From contig NZ_AP025688.1 in assembly GCF_023168325.1 (NCBI RefSeq), positions 434,001 to 498,000 of the forward strand: a stretch of 64,000 nucleotides of DNA. Direction: 5' to 3'. Both the position numbers and the translations under genes were made by a program. Positions 28,460-36,727 of this stretch are shown in pieces. The DNA is from Tsukamurella sp. PLM1. GTDB lineage: Bacteria; Actinomycetota; Actinomycetes; Mycobacteriales; Mycobacteriaceae. Numbering within the stretch: position 1 is the first letter of the stretch; each line of letters opens with the position of its first letter. The notes beneath the pieces were generated by a model. The model was given only the letters and a program-made list of their open reading frames with translations, searched no databases and had not been told where the DNA came from.

Positions 28460-29017
28460 ATGGCGCTGCGGCACGCGATCGAATCCACCCTTCTCGTGCT
28501 GGGGGAGGCGTCGGGGTACGACCTGTCCAAGGAGTTCGACGGTGCCCGTGCCAACTTCTGGGTGGCCACGCCGCAGCAGCTCTATCGGGAGCTGGACCGG
28601 ATGGAGTCCGACGGGGCCATCGTCGCGCGGATCGTCGAGCAGGAGAAGCGGCCGAACAAGCGTGTCTTCCGGCTCGCCGACGCCGGCTGCGCCGAGCTCG
28701 CCGAGTTCACCGCGACCACCCCGCGGGCGACGGCGATCCGCGACGAGCTGATGGTGCAGGTGCAGGCCGTCGAGGTGGGCGACCCCGCCGCGGTGTGCGC
28801 GGCCGTGCGCGCGCACCGCGACGCGTCCGCCGCGAAGCTCACCTACTACGAGCGGATCGAGCGCACCTGGCTCGGAGACCGCGGCCGCGACGAACTCCTC
28901 GCCGACCGTCACCTCGGCGGCCCGTATCTGACGCTGCTGCGCGGGTTGTCCTTCGAGCGGGAGAACGTGGCCTGGGCGGAGCTGGCGCTGCCGGTGCTGC
29001 GCGCCCGGATCGCCTGA
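28460..29017 (+). CDS. PadR-family transcriptional regulator
   Basis: 185-aa PadR/Vir-type regulator. The N-terminal winged helix is read from MALRHAIESTLLVLGEASGYDLSK through YRELDRMESDGAIVARIVEQEKRPNKRVFRLADAG. The C-terminal part is the helical dimerisation region (ERIERTWLGDRGRDELLADRH). It is divergent from the NTF2-like gene and overlaps its operator, so it probably represses itself and that gene. The inducer is unknown. Confidence 0.88.
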   Translation: MALRHAIESTLLVLGEASGYDLSKEFDGARANFWVATPQQLYRELDRMESDGAIVARIVEQEKRPNKRVFRLADAGCAELAEFTATTPRATAIRDELMVQVQAVEVGDPAAVCAAVRAHRDASAAKLTYYERIERTWLGDRGRDELLADRHLGGPYLTLLRGLSFERENVAWAELALPVLRARIA

Positions 29018-29041
29018 CGCGCGGCCCGGTCGTGCCGGGGC

Positions 29042-30013
29042 TCAGCGCACGACGTGCGGCATGAGGGCGTCGGGCGGGATCACGCCGAACTTTCCGGCGT
29101 TGTAGTCCTCCAGTGCCTGCACGAGCTCGGCCTTGGTGTTCATCACGAACGGGCCGTACTGCGCGACGGGCTCGCGGATCGGCCGGCCGCCGAGGATCAG
29201 CACCTCCATCGCGGGCCGGTTCGAGTCCTGCGACTCGTCGGCGGCCACCGTGATCCGGTCGCCGGGGCCGAGCTGCGCGAGCTGGCCCTGGTGGATCGGG
29301 TGCCCCACGGGCCCGACGGTGCCCTTGCCGCTCAGCACGTAGACCAGCGCGTTGAAGTCCCGGTTCCACGGCAGCGATGCCTCGGCGCCGGGCGTGATGG
29401 TCGCGTGCACGAAGTTGATCGGCGTGCGGGTGGAGCCGGGGCCGGCGTGCCCGTCGACCTCGCCCGCGACGATGCGGATCAGCGCGCCGCCGTCCTGTGT
29501 GGTGACGAGCGTGGTCTGGCTGCCCTCGAGGTTCTGGTACGCGGGCGTCGTGAACTTCTCCGACTTGGGGAGGTTCACCCACAGCTGGATGCCGTGGAAG
29601 GTGCCGCCCGATTCGACGAGCTCCGCGGGCGGGGTCTCGATGTGCAGGATCCCGGAGCCGGCGGTCATCCACTGGGTGGCGCCGTCGGTGATGAGTCCGC
29701 CGCCGCCGTGGCTGTCCTGGTGCTGGAACAGGCCGTCGATCATGTACGTCACGGTCTCGAAGCCGCGGTGCGGGTGCCAACTCGTGCCCTTGGGCTCGCC
29801 GGGCTCGTACTCGACCTCGCCCATCTGGTCCATGTGGACGAACGGGTCGAGGTCGCGCGGGTGGACGCCGGCGAAGGCGCGGACCACGGGGAATCCCTCG
29901 CCCTCGTGGCCCCGGGGCCCGGTCGTGATCTTCCGGACCGGTCGTTCGGTCTCCGACGGTGCCGCCGCTGCGATGCGGGGCAGGGTGAGAGTGTCTGCGG
30001 TGACGGCGGGCAT
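29042..30013 (-). CDS. Pirin family protein
   Basis: 323-aa bicupin pirin. The metal-binding cluster is visible in the first cupin as FVHMDQMGEVEY, HPHRGFETVTYMIDG and QHQDSHG, with a Glu in HIETPP. Pirins bind Fe or Mn, and some have quercetinase or redox-sensing activity. The exact role here is not known. An AGGAGGACGAC ribosome site precedes the ATG at 30013. A 14-base palindrome (30058-30071) lies 45 bases upstream, and no regulator gene stands beside it. Confidence 0.9.
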   Translation of the reverse strand: MPAVTADTLTLPRIAAAAPSETERPVRKITTGPRGHEGEGFPVVRAFAGVHPRDLDPFVHMDQMGEVEYEPGEPKGTSWHPHRGFETVTYMIDGLFQHQDSHGGGGLITDGATQWMTAGSGILHIETPPAELVESGGTFHGIQLWVNLPKSEKFTTPAYQNLEGSQTTLVTTQDGGALIRIVAGEVDGHAGPGSTRTPINFVHATITPGAEASLPWNRDFNALVYVLSGKGTVGPVGHPIHQGQLAQLGPGDRITVAADESQDSNRPAMEVLILGGRPIREPVAQYGPFVMNTKAELVQALEDYNAGKFGVIPPDALMPHVVR

Positions 30014-30057
30014 GTCGTCCTCCTCGATTGGCTGGTGACGCTGACACTATCATCAAC

Positions 30058-30071
30058 CGGACTGTAGTCCG
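30058..30071. promoter_or_regulatory. Palindrome upstream of the pirin gene
   Basis: CGGACT-GT-AGTCCG, perfect six-base arms, in the promoter zone of the pirin gene. The core CGGACTGTAGT recurs before hemA at 63278-63288. Confidence 0.55.
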
Positions 30072-30114
30072 ATTAATTCCGGGAGTTCGTCCGCTCTTCT
30101 CCCACGGCGTCGAG

Positions 30115-30231
30115 TGGTTCCCACGCGTCCTCCCGCGGTGCTCAACTGTTCCCGCGGCGCTGACTGGTTCCCGCGCGTCCTCCCGCGGTGCTCAACTGTT
30201 CCGCGGCTGCCATGGTCGCCGCGGGAACAGT
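30115..30231. repeat. Direct and inverted repeats in the gap 30014-30330
   Basis: Two copies of a near-identical 43-base unit start at 30115 and 30165 (period 50), each running tggttccc...cgcgtcctcccgcgg...caactgttc. A reversed piece, gccgcgggaacagt (30218-30231), complements actgttcccgcggc of copy one (30146-30159). The 317-base gap between pirin and the hydrolase otherwise holds only the pirin operator and the hydrolase promoter. No credible gene was seen in it. Confidence 0.75.
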
Positions 30232-30317
30232 GGGATGGAGCGGGAGTCGGCGACGCGATGATCAGCATGCGTGACTACTTGCGCAGCCGACTCGACTTCG
30301 CGCGGGAGTCGTGACGC

Positions 30318-30323
30318 TACTGT
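30318..30323 (+). promoter_or_regulatory. -10 element of the hydrolase at 30331
   Basis: TACTGT, seven bases before the GTG at 30331. Confidence 0.5.
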
Positions 30324-30330
30324 CGAGTCC

Positions 30331-31195
30331 GTGACTCGATCAGTGGGATTGGCCGTCTCGAACGACGGCACGGAGATCTTCTACGCCGACCACCCGGCGG
30401 CGGGCGCCGGCGATGCGGCACCGGCGAAGCCGGCGTTCCTGCTCGTCCACGGCTGGTCCGCCAGCTCGGACTCGTGGGGTGCGCCGCTGATCGACGCGCT
30501 CACCGCCGCCGGACACCGCGTGGTGGCCGTGGACAACCGCGGCCACGGGCGCAGCTCGGTGCCGGTGTCCGATCATCCGTACTCGAGCGAGTGCTTCGCC
30601 GACGACCTCGCCGTCGTGCGCCGCGACCTGGGCCTGCAGGAGGTGATCCTGGTCGGCTGGAGCTACGGCGGCCTCATCATCGCCGACCACCTCGCGACCC
30701 ACGGCACGGACGGGGTCCGGGCCGTCGGCCTCATCGGCGCCATCACGTCCATCGGCGGCTCGAAGGAGGCCGGCCCGTTCCCCGGCGGCGTCACCGGTGA
30801 GTCCATGAACGCCGCGCTCCCCGCCGCGCTGTCCGCGCACCCCGGCAAGGCCATCACCGCCCTGGCCAAACTGCGGATGCTTCCGCACGGGTTCGACCAG
30901 GACGCGCTCGGCCCCGTCGCCCAGCAGCAGTTCGGCATCGCGCTGTCCACGCCCCCGGCCGTCCGGGGCGGCCTGTTCCGGCGCACCGTCGACCACGACG
31001 GTGATCTCGCGGCCTGGACGTTCCCCGTCCTGGTCCAGCACGGCCGGGACGACGAGGTGGTGGCACCGTCGACCGCGGAGCACCACGCGCGGATCCTGCC
31101 GAACGCGACCCTGTCCTGGTGGGACGGCGGCGGGCACGCCCTTCGTCGTCGACCCCGCCCGCAGTGCCCGCGAACTCCTCGAACTAGCGCGCTGA
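30331..31195 (+). CDS. Alpha/beta-fold hydrolase, C-terminal frameshift
   Basis: About 288-aa alpha/beta hydrolase. LVHGWSASSDSW carries the oxyanion hole, the nucleophile elbow is GWSYGG, the acid is in HGRDDEVV, and the His is in WWDGGGHAP. After GGGHA the frame fails at about 31138-31141, where one C is missing from a C run. The restored end reads FVVDPARSARELLELAR with a stop at 31195. Related to haloperoxidase-like esterases, substrate unknown. The leaderless -10 favours the GTG at 30331 over longer starts. The next gene is mshA, 25 bases on. Confidence 0.85.
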
Positions 31196-31206
31196 TCGGC
31201 CGGGGT

Positions 31207-31212
31207 TAAGCT
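31207..31212 (+). promoter_or_regulatory. -10 element of mshA
   Basis: TAAGCT, seven bases before the GTG at 31220. Confidence 0.55.
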
Positions 31213-31219
31213 GGACGAC

Positions 31220-32533
31220 GTGCCTACTGGGAAGTCCGTGGCCCCCGTGCCGCGCCGGATCGCGGTGCTGTCGGTGCACACGTCGCCGCTGGCCCAGCCC
31301 GGGACGGGTGACGCCGGCGGGATGAACGTCTACATCTGGCAGACCTCCCTCGAGCTCGCGAAGCGCGGCATCGAGGTCGAGATCTTCACCCGCGCCACCT
31401 CCTCGTCGGACCGGCCGATCGTGGAGGCCGCGCCGGGCATCCGGGTGCGCAACGTGGTCGCGGGCCCCTTCGAAGGCCTGGACAAGACGGATCTCCCGGC
31501 GCAGCTGTGCGCGTTCGCGGCTGGCGTGCAGCGCGCCGAGGCCCGCGAGGAACCCGGCTACTTCGATCTGATCCACTCGCACTACTGGCTCTCCGGCCAG
31601 GTGGGCTGGCTCGCTCGCGACCGCTGGGGCGTGCCACTGGTGCACACCGCGCACACCCTCGCCGCGGTGAAGAACGACGCCCTCGCGATCGGCGACACCG
31701 CGGAGCCGCAGGCCAGGCTCATCGGCGAGCAGCAGGTCTCCGACGAGGCCGACCGGCTCATCGTCAACACCGAGGTCGAGGCCGGCCAGCTCGCCCGGAT
31801 CCACGACGTGCCGCCCGGCCGCATCGACGTCGTCTACCCCGGCGCCGACCTGAACACCTACACGCCCGGGGACGGGGCCGCCGCCCGCGCCGAGCTCGGT
31901 ATCGCGCCCGACGAGCTGGTCCTCACCTTCGTCGGGCGCATCCAGCCGCACAAGGCGCCCGATCTCCTACTCCGCGCCGCTGCCCCGCTCATCCATGCGC
32001 ACCCCGAGCGCCGCATCCGGCTGCTCGTGGTCGGCGGGCCGTCGGGCACGGGGCTCGAGCGTCCGGACGCGCTGATCGCGCTCGCCCGCGAGCTCGGCAT
32101 CGAGCACGCCGTCACCTTCTCGCCGCCCCGCCCTCCGGCCGGGCTGGCCGAGGTCTACCGCGCGTCGGATCTCGTTGTGGTTCCCAGCTATTCGGAGTCC
32201 TTCGGGCTCGTCGCCGTCGAGGCGCAGGCCTGCGGCACGCCGGTGGTCGCGGCCAACGTGGGCGGCCTCTCGGTCGCCGTGGCCGACGGTGCCTCCGGTC
32301 GTCTCGTGGACGGCCACGACGAGGTCCGGTGGACCGCCGTCCTCGACGAGATCACCGCGGATCCCGCCCTGCGGCAGCGCCTTTCCGACGGTGCCGCGGC
32401 ACACGCCGCGCAGTTCTCGTGGGCGGGCACGGCGGACGGACTGTTGCGCAGTTATGGACGCGCCATCGCGGCGCGCGACGATGCGGCCCGGACGGTGCGC
32501 CGTCGTCGCCGCAGGACGGGAGTGCGGGTATGA
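31220..32533 (+). CDS. mshA: D-inositol-3-phosphate glycosyltransferase MshA
   Basis: 437-aa GT4 retaining glycosyltransferase, first enzyme of mycothiol synthesis, joining GlcNAc from UDP-GlcNAc to inositol-3-phosphate. Seen: the N-terminal [20 protein letters not shown] acceptor loop, the [11 protein letters not shown] and [11 protein letters not shown] segments, the donor-site [15 protein letters not shown], and the [19 protein letters not shown] region with the conserved E-x7-E. Full length compared with Rv0486. Its stop overlaps the ATG of the YbjN gene, as in mycobacteria. Confidence 0.96.
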   Translation: MPTGKSVAPVPRRIAVLSVHTSPLAQPGTGDAGGMNVYIWQTSLELAKRGIEVEIFTRATSSSDRPIVEAAPGIRVRNVVAGPFEGLDKTDLPAQLCAFAAGVQRAEAREEPGYFDLIHSHYWLSGQVGWLARDRWGVPLVHTAHTLAAVKNDALAIGDTAEPQARLIGEQQVSDEADRLIVNTEVEAGQLARIHDVPPGRIDVVYPGADLNTYTPGDGAAARAELGIAPDELVLTFVGRIQPHKAPDLLLRAAAPLIHAHPERRIRLLVVGGPSGTGLERPDALIALARELGIEHAVTFSPPRPPAGLAEVYRASDLVVVPSYSESFGLVAVEAQACGTPVVAANVGGLSVAVADGASGRLVDGHDEVRWTAVLDEITADPALRQRLSDGAAAHAAQFSWAGTADGLLRSYGRAIAARDDAARTVRRRRRRTGVRV

Positions 32534-33060
32534 CGAACGAGGCCGGGTCGACGTTGACGCCCGACGGGGTGGAGGCGGCGCTCGCCGAGCGGGAGCTGGA
32601 GTTCACGCGGAAGTCCGAGTCCGGCAAGGACGTCGCGCATTTCGTGATCGAGCTGCCCGGCGAGAAGAAGCTCAAGACCACCACGCTGCTCACGCTGGGC
32701 GTGCACGGGGCCCGGGTGGAGGCGTTCGTGTGCCGGCACGTCGACGAGAACTTCGAGGGCGTGTACCGCTATCTGCTGCAGCGCAACCGGCGCCTCTACG
32801 GGGTGGCCTACACGCTGGACAAGGCCGGCGACATCTACCTCACCGGGAGGTTCGCCGAACTCACCGAGGACGAGTTGGACCGGATCCTGGGCCAGGTGCT
32901 CGAAGCCGCCGACGGCGACTTCAACACCCTGCTCGAGCTCGGCTTCTCCACCGCGATCCGCCGCGAGTTCGACTGGCGCGTCTCCCGCGGCGAACCGCTG
33001 TGGAACCTCAAGCCGTTCGAGCACCTACTGCCAGAGTTCCCGGAAGACCTTCCGCAGTAG
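32530..33060 (+). CDS. YbjN-domain protein (Rv0487-like)
   Basis: 176-aa YbjN-domain protein, full length. It has alternating helical and beta segments such as [21 protein letters not shown] and [21 protein letters not shown], resembling a type III secretion chaperone fold. The biochemical role is unknown. It overlaps mshA by four bases (ATGA) and is probably translated with it. Its last 50 bases overlap the convergent MFS gene. In M. tuberculosis the next genes are Rv0488 and gpm1; here a 17-kb island intervenes. Confidence 0.9.
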   Translation: MTNEAGSTLTPDGVEAALAERELEFTRKSESGKDVAHFVIELPGEKKLKTTTLLTLGVHGARVEAFVCRHVDENFEGVYRYLLQRNRRLYGVAYTLDKAGDIYLTGRFAELTEDELDRILGQVLEAADGDFNTLLELGFSTAIRREFDWRVSRGEPLWNLKPFEHLLPEFPEDLPQ

Positions 33061-34494
33061 CGGTTCCGGTGTTCGCGGCCCGGGCCCGGGGAATCGCCAG
33101 GGCCACCACGGCGGCCACCGCGGCGACGACGCCGGCGATCACGAACGAGCCGGTGAACGCCGACTCCGCGGGCAGCTCGACGGCGCGCGGCGTGCCCGCG
33201 CCCAGCGTGATGGTGGTGCGGGTGAGCACCGTGGCCATCACGGCGGAGGCCACGGCGGTGCCCATGGACCGCATGAGCGAGTTCAGGCCGTTCGCGGCGG
33301 CGGATTCGGTCTCCGGTATGTTCGCCATGATCAGCGCGGGCATCGCCGAATAGGCCACGCCCACACCGCCGAACACGATCATCGAGCCCAGCGACATCTT
33401 CCACGTCGCGTCGGTCAGGCCGAGCAGCGCGAAGTAGCCGATCGCCGACATCGCGGCGCCGATCGCGAGTGTGATGCGCGCGCCGATCCGCTTGGTCAGC
33501 AACGCGGAGACGGGGAGAGGGCCATCATCACCAGGCCGCCGGGCACCATCCAGAGGCCGGCGCCCAGCATCGTCAGGCCGAGGCCGTAGTCGGTGGTCTC
33601 GGGGATCTGCAGCAGCTGCGGCATCGTCAGCATGAGCGAGAACATCGCGAAGCCGACCATGATCGAGGCGAGGTTCGTCAGCAGGATCGGCCGGCGCGCC
33701 GAGATCCGCAGGTCCACCAGGGAATCGCGGGTACGCAACTCCCACCATCCCCACGCGAGCAGCACGAGGACTCCGCCGATCGCGCAGCCGATCGTGGCCG
33801 CCGAGGTCCAGCCCCAGCTCTGCCCCTTGGTGATCGACAACAGCACGGACACCAGGCCGACGGTGAGGCCGAGCGTGCCCACCACGTCGAACCTCCCGGG
33901 GCTGAGGGTCGGCGATTCCGGGACCACCACGTACACCAGGCCGAGGGTGACGATGCCCAGCGCGAGCGAGAACCAGAACAGGGTGTGGTAGTCGAAGTGC
34001 TCCGAGATGTAGGCGCCGAACGGGATTCCGATCGCACCGCCCACGCTGAGCATCGCCGACATGAGCGCGACGGCGCCGGGGATCTTGCGGGCGTGCAACT
34101 CGTCGCGCATGAGCGAGATGCCCACGGGCACGAGGCCCATGGCGAATCCCTGGAACGAGCGGCCGACCACCGTGAGCAGGAGCGTGTGCGAGAGCGCGCA
34201 GATCAGCGAGCCCGCGATCAGGCTCAGCAGGCTGGTGAGCAGGATCAGGCGCTTGCCGTACATGTCGCCGAGGCGGCCGGCGATGGGCATCGCCACCGAG
34301 GAGGCGAGCAGGGTCGAGGTGATCACCCAGGACGCGTTGTCCGAGGTGGTGTCGAGGAGGTGCGGCAGTTGCCCCACGAGGGGCACCACCAGCGATTGCA
34401 TGAGGGAGGCCAGGAGGCCGCCGAGGCACAGGACGGCGATGAGGAGGCCGTCCGACGATGCTCCCGCGCGGTTCCGGCGAAGCGTGGCTGTCAT
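33008..34494 (-). CDS. MFS drug-type transporter (14-helix family), frameshifted
   Basis: About 495-aa major facilitator of the DHA2/EmrB type, proton-driven export across the plasma membrane. Helices begin at GLLIAVLCLGGLLASLMQSLVVPL, the loop motif GRLGDMYGKRLILL is present, and helices continue to a C-terminal group ending SFVIAGVVAAVAAVVALAI. The frame breaks at about 33511-33515 after MMALSP, where one base is missing before VSALLTKRIGAR. The leaderless -10 supports the ATG. No regulator is adjacent, and the upstream region carries short GTTG/CAAC repeats. Confidence 0.88.
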
Positions 34495-34501
34495 GCCGGA
34501 A

Positions 34502-34507
34502 ACCGTA
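34502..34507 (-). promoter_or_regulatory. -10 element of the MFS gene at 34494
   Basis: TACGGT on the minus strand, seven bases before the ATG at 34494. Confidence 0.45.
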
Positions 34508-34620
34508 GTTGCAACATACAACCTAAGCAACCGGATGCGGCGCGCATCACCCGCGCCGGGGGTACTGTGACGTGCATTAATGCGGGGCCGCGAACCGCCG
34601 CGAATCGGGCTTTCCGGCCC

Positions 34621-34626
34621 TAGTGT
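34621..34626 (+). promoter_or_regulatory. -10 element of the membrane protein gene at 34634
   Basis: TAGTGT, seven bases before the GTG at 34634. Confidence 0.45.
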
Positions 34627-34633
34627 CGAGGGC

Positions 34634-35134
34634 GTGAACTCCACGACGAAGCTCCGCGCCGGCGCCGCACTGCTCCTCGCGGCCGTCGTGGTTCCGATCC
34701 TGCTGGTCCTCACGCTCACGCTGCCGCAATTCCGGCTCGACGCGCAGTCGATCCCGCTCGACGGTGCGCCGCACGTAGTCGAACTGCCGGCCGGTGCCGA
34801 GTACGCGGTCCTCGCCGCGACGCGGACCAAGGAGGGCGCACCGTCGTGCGTGCTGACCGGACCCGATGGTGCGCCGATCCCGTTGCGTGAGGTGTCCGGG
34901 GGTGTCACGGTGGAGAACCGGATGGTGCTGCGCGTCTTCGACACGGGCGCCGGCACGGTCGCGGCGACGTGCCCGCCGACGCCGGGATACACGGAGGTCG
35001 TGCTCGGGAAGCGACCCGACATGCCGCGCCTGCTGGGCGGGATCTTCGGCGCCTTCGGCTTCGCGCTCCTGGTGGGCGGGCCGGGCCTGATGCTGCTCAT
35101 CGGCGGTCTCCGGGGTCGCGCACGGAACGCCTGA
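34634..35134 (+). CDS. Small membrane protein with an extracytoplasmic domain
   Basis: 166-aa protein, not recognised. One hydrophobic helix (about residues 9-30, AALLLAAVVVPILLVLTLTL) is followed by a roughly 90-residue beta-rich domain containing two cysteines (SCVLTG and ATCPPTPG) that could pair. A second helix (LLGGIFGAFGFALLVGGPGLMLLIGG) and a basic end complete it. The topology suggests a domain outside the membrane held at both ends. It is read divergently from the MFS gene, 139 bases away, and ends just before the nagB operator. Confidence 0.7.
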   Translation: MNSTTKLRAGAALLLAAVVVPILLVLTLTLPQFRLDAQSIPLDGAPHVVELPAGAEYAVLAATRTKEGAPSCVLTGPDGAPIPLREVSGGVTVENRMVLRVFDTGAGTVAATCPPTPGYTEVVLGKRPDMPRLLGGIFGAFGFALLVGGPGLMLLIGGLRGRARNA

Positions 35135-35137
35135 TTT

Positions 35138-35151
35138 TGGTTATGACCAGT
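35138..35151. promoter_or_regulatory. DasR/NagR-type operator before nagB
   Basis: TGGTTATGACCAGT; on the minus strand it reads ACTGGTCATAACCA, close to the GntR-family dre consensus ACTGGTCTAGACCACT. It lies 37 bases above the nagB -10, suited to control by amino-sugar phosphates. Confidence 0.6.
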
Positions 35152-35187
35152 TTTGCTGATCTGCGGATACTCGAGGTGAATACACTC

Positions 35188-35193
35188 TAGGAT
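35188..35193 (+). promoter_or_regulatory. -10 element of nagB
   Basis: TAGGAT, six bases before the ATG at 35200. Confidence 0.6.
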
Positions 35194-35199
35194 GGCCGC

Positions 35200-35978
35200 A
35201 TGGAAATCGTGATCCGCCCGACTCCCGCCGACGTTGCCGTCACCGCCGCCGACATCGTGGCCGACCACGTGCGCCGTGGTCCCGCCGTGCTCGGGCTGGC
35301 GACCGGTTCCACCCCGCTCGCCACGTACTCCGAGCTCATCCGCCGCCACCGCGACGAGGGTCTGAGCTTCAAGGACTGCGTCTCGTTCAACCTCGACGAG
35401 TACGTGGGGCTGCCGAAGGGCACCCCGAGAGCTACCGCGAGGTGATCCGCAAGGAGTTCACCTCGCACGTCGACATCCCCGACGCCAAGGTCGAGGGCCC
35501 CGACGGCACGGCCGCCGACATCGCGGCCGAGGCGAAGCGCTACGAGGATGCGATCAAGGCCGCGGGCGGTGTGGACGTGCAGTTGCTGGGCATCGGCACC
35601 GACGGGCACATCGGCTTCAACGAGCCCGTCTCGTCGCTGGCCTCGCGCACCCGGATCAAGACCCTGACGACGCAGACCCGTGAGGACAACGCCCGCTTCT
35701 TCGCCTCGATCGACGAGGTGCCGATCCACGTGCTCACCCAGGGCCTCGGCACCATCTCCGAGGCGGAGCACCTACTGCTGCTCGCCACCGGCGAGGGCAA
35801 GGCCGAGGCAATCGCGGCCACCGTCGAGGAGCCGGTGGCCGCGATCAACCCCGCGTCGGTGCTGCAGTTCCATCCGCACGTCACCGTCGTGATCGACGAG
35901 GCCGCGGCGTCGCAGCTGCGGCTGCGGGATTACTACGTCCACGTGCTCGCGAACAAGCCGGCGAATCAGCCGTTCTAG
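35200..35978 (+). CDS. nagB: Glucosamine-6-phosphate deaminase NagB, frameshifted
   Basis: About 259-aa isomerase/deaminase converting glucosamine-6-phosphate to fructose-6-phosphate and ammonia. Seen: the phosphate loop [11 protein letters not shown], the catalytic Asp region [10 protein letters not shown], and [15 protein letters not shown] with the active-site Asp/His. The frame is lost at about 35421: one C is missing, and the restored reading is [18 protein letters not shown]. The C-terminus is complete. No nagA or kinase is adjacent. The dre-like box upstream supports amino-sugar regulation. Confidence 0.92.
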
Positions 35979-35981
35979 GGC

Positions 35982-36641
35982 TCAGGGCCCCTCGGGTCCG
36001 AACAGGCCCGCCATCAGCGCTGCGAGGCTCGCGGCGAAGTCGTCGACGGTGGCGGGCTCCGCATCGAGGTCCGCGCTCGCGCGCGGGTTCGGTACCGCGT
36101 CGCCCGGCATCGTTCCGACGAGTTCGTCCATGCGGTCGTGCGTCAGCGGCGTCCCCTCCGCCCGCTGACGCAGGTGGGAGAGCACGCTCCCGAGCGTCAG
36201 GCTCCAGAGTGCGCGGTAGGCCGAGAGCGCTGCGGCGCGGTCGCCGGTGAGCTCGTACGTCGCGCCCATCACGGCGTCGGTGAGCAGGAGTGCGCCCCGG
36301 CCGATCCGCTGCGGCCGGATGAGTGCCTCGGGCACCCACGGGTGCGCCGTGAGCGCCTCGTAGAGGGTGGTCATCGCCAGCCGGATGCAGGCGCGCGGCT
36401 CCTCGGGGAAGGCGATCGCCGCGAAGGGCTCCGCGATCGCGTCGAGCGCCAGCGCGAGCAGGTTCTCCTTGTCGTCCACGTGCCGGTACAGCGCCATGGT
36501 GGTCACGCCCAGGTCTCCGGCGAGTTCCTTCATGGTGAGCCCGTCGACGCCGGCCTCGTCGAGCCGGACGAGAGCCCGTTCGACGATCCGTTCCCGCGTG
36601 ATGCTGGGCGGGCGGCCGCGGCGTGGCGTGATCTGGCGCAT
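35982..36641 (-). CDS. TetR-family regulator
   Basis: 219-aa TetR-type protein with a TetR_C-like C-terminal domain. The helix-turn-helix lies in LTMKELAGDLGVTTMALYRHVDDKENLLALAL (about residues 37-68). The acceptor half is long and helical with LWSLTLGSVLSHLRQRAEG. It is divergent from an MFS transporter across 86 bases that contain the palindrome 36703-36716. The usual arrangement is a repressor controlling an efflux pump. The ATG at 36641 is chosen, and a GTG two codons earlier is possible. Confidence 0.88.
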   Translation of the reverse strand: MRQITPRRGRPPSITRERIVERALVRLDEAGVDGLTMKELAGDLGVTTMALYRHVDDKENLLALALDAIAEPFAAIAFPEEPRACIRLAMTTLYEALTAHPWVPEALIRPQRIGRGALLLTDAVMGATYELTGDRAAALSAYRALWSLTLGSVLSHLRQRAEGTPLTHDRMDELVGTMPGDAVPNPRASADLDAEPATVDDFAASLAALMAGLFGPEGP

Positions 36642-36702
36642 GCCCACATTCTGTCGGAGAGGTCTTGTGGGCGCGCAGAACTGAGGCTACCCTTCCAATT
36701 TA

Positions 36703-36716
36703 TGTTACTAGATACA
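36703..36716. promoter_or_regulatory. Palindromic operator between TetR and MFS genes
   Basis: TGTTACTAGATACA, a TGT-N2-CTAG-N2-ACA palindrome in an AT-rich stretch 12 bases before the MFS start. Likely site of the divergent TetR protein. Confidence 0.65.
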
Positions 36717-36727
36717 CAAAAACTCCG

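Noticed and set aside
30115-30231. Possible CRISPR or iteron origin
   Set aside because: Two direct copies only, the spacer is part of the repeat unit, and no replication or cas gene is near.
36665-36727. Longer N-terminus for the MFS transporter from 36665
   Set aside because: It would place the TetR operator and AT-rich promoter inside the coding region, and the added residues do not resemble the family.
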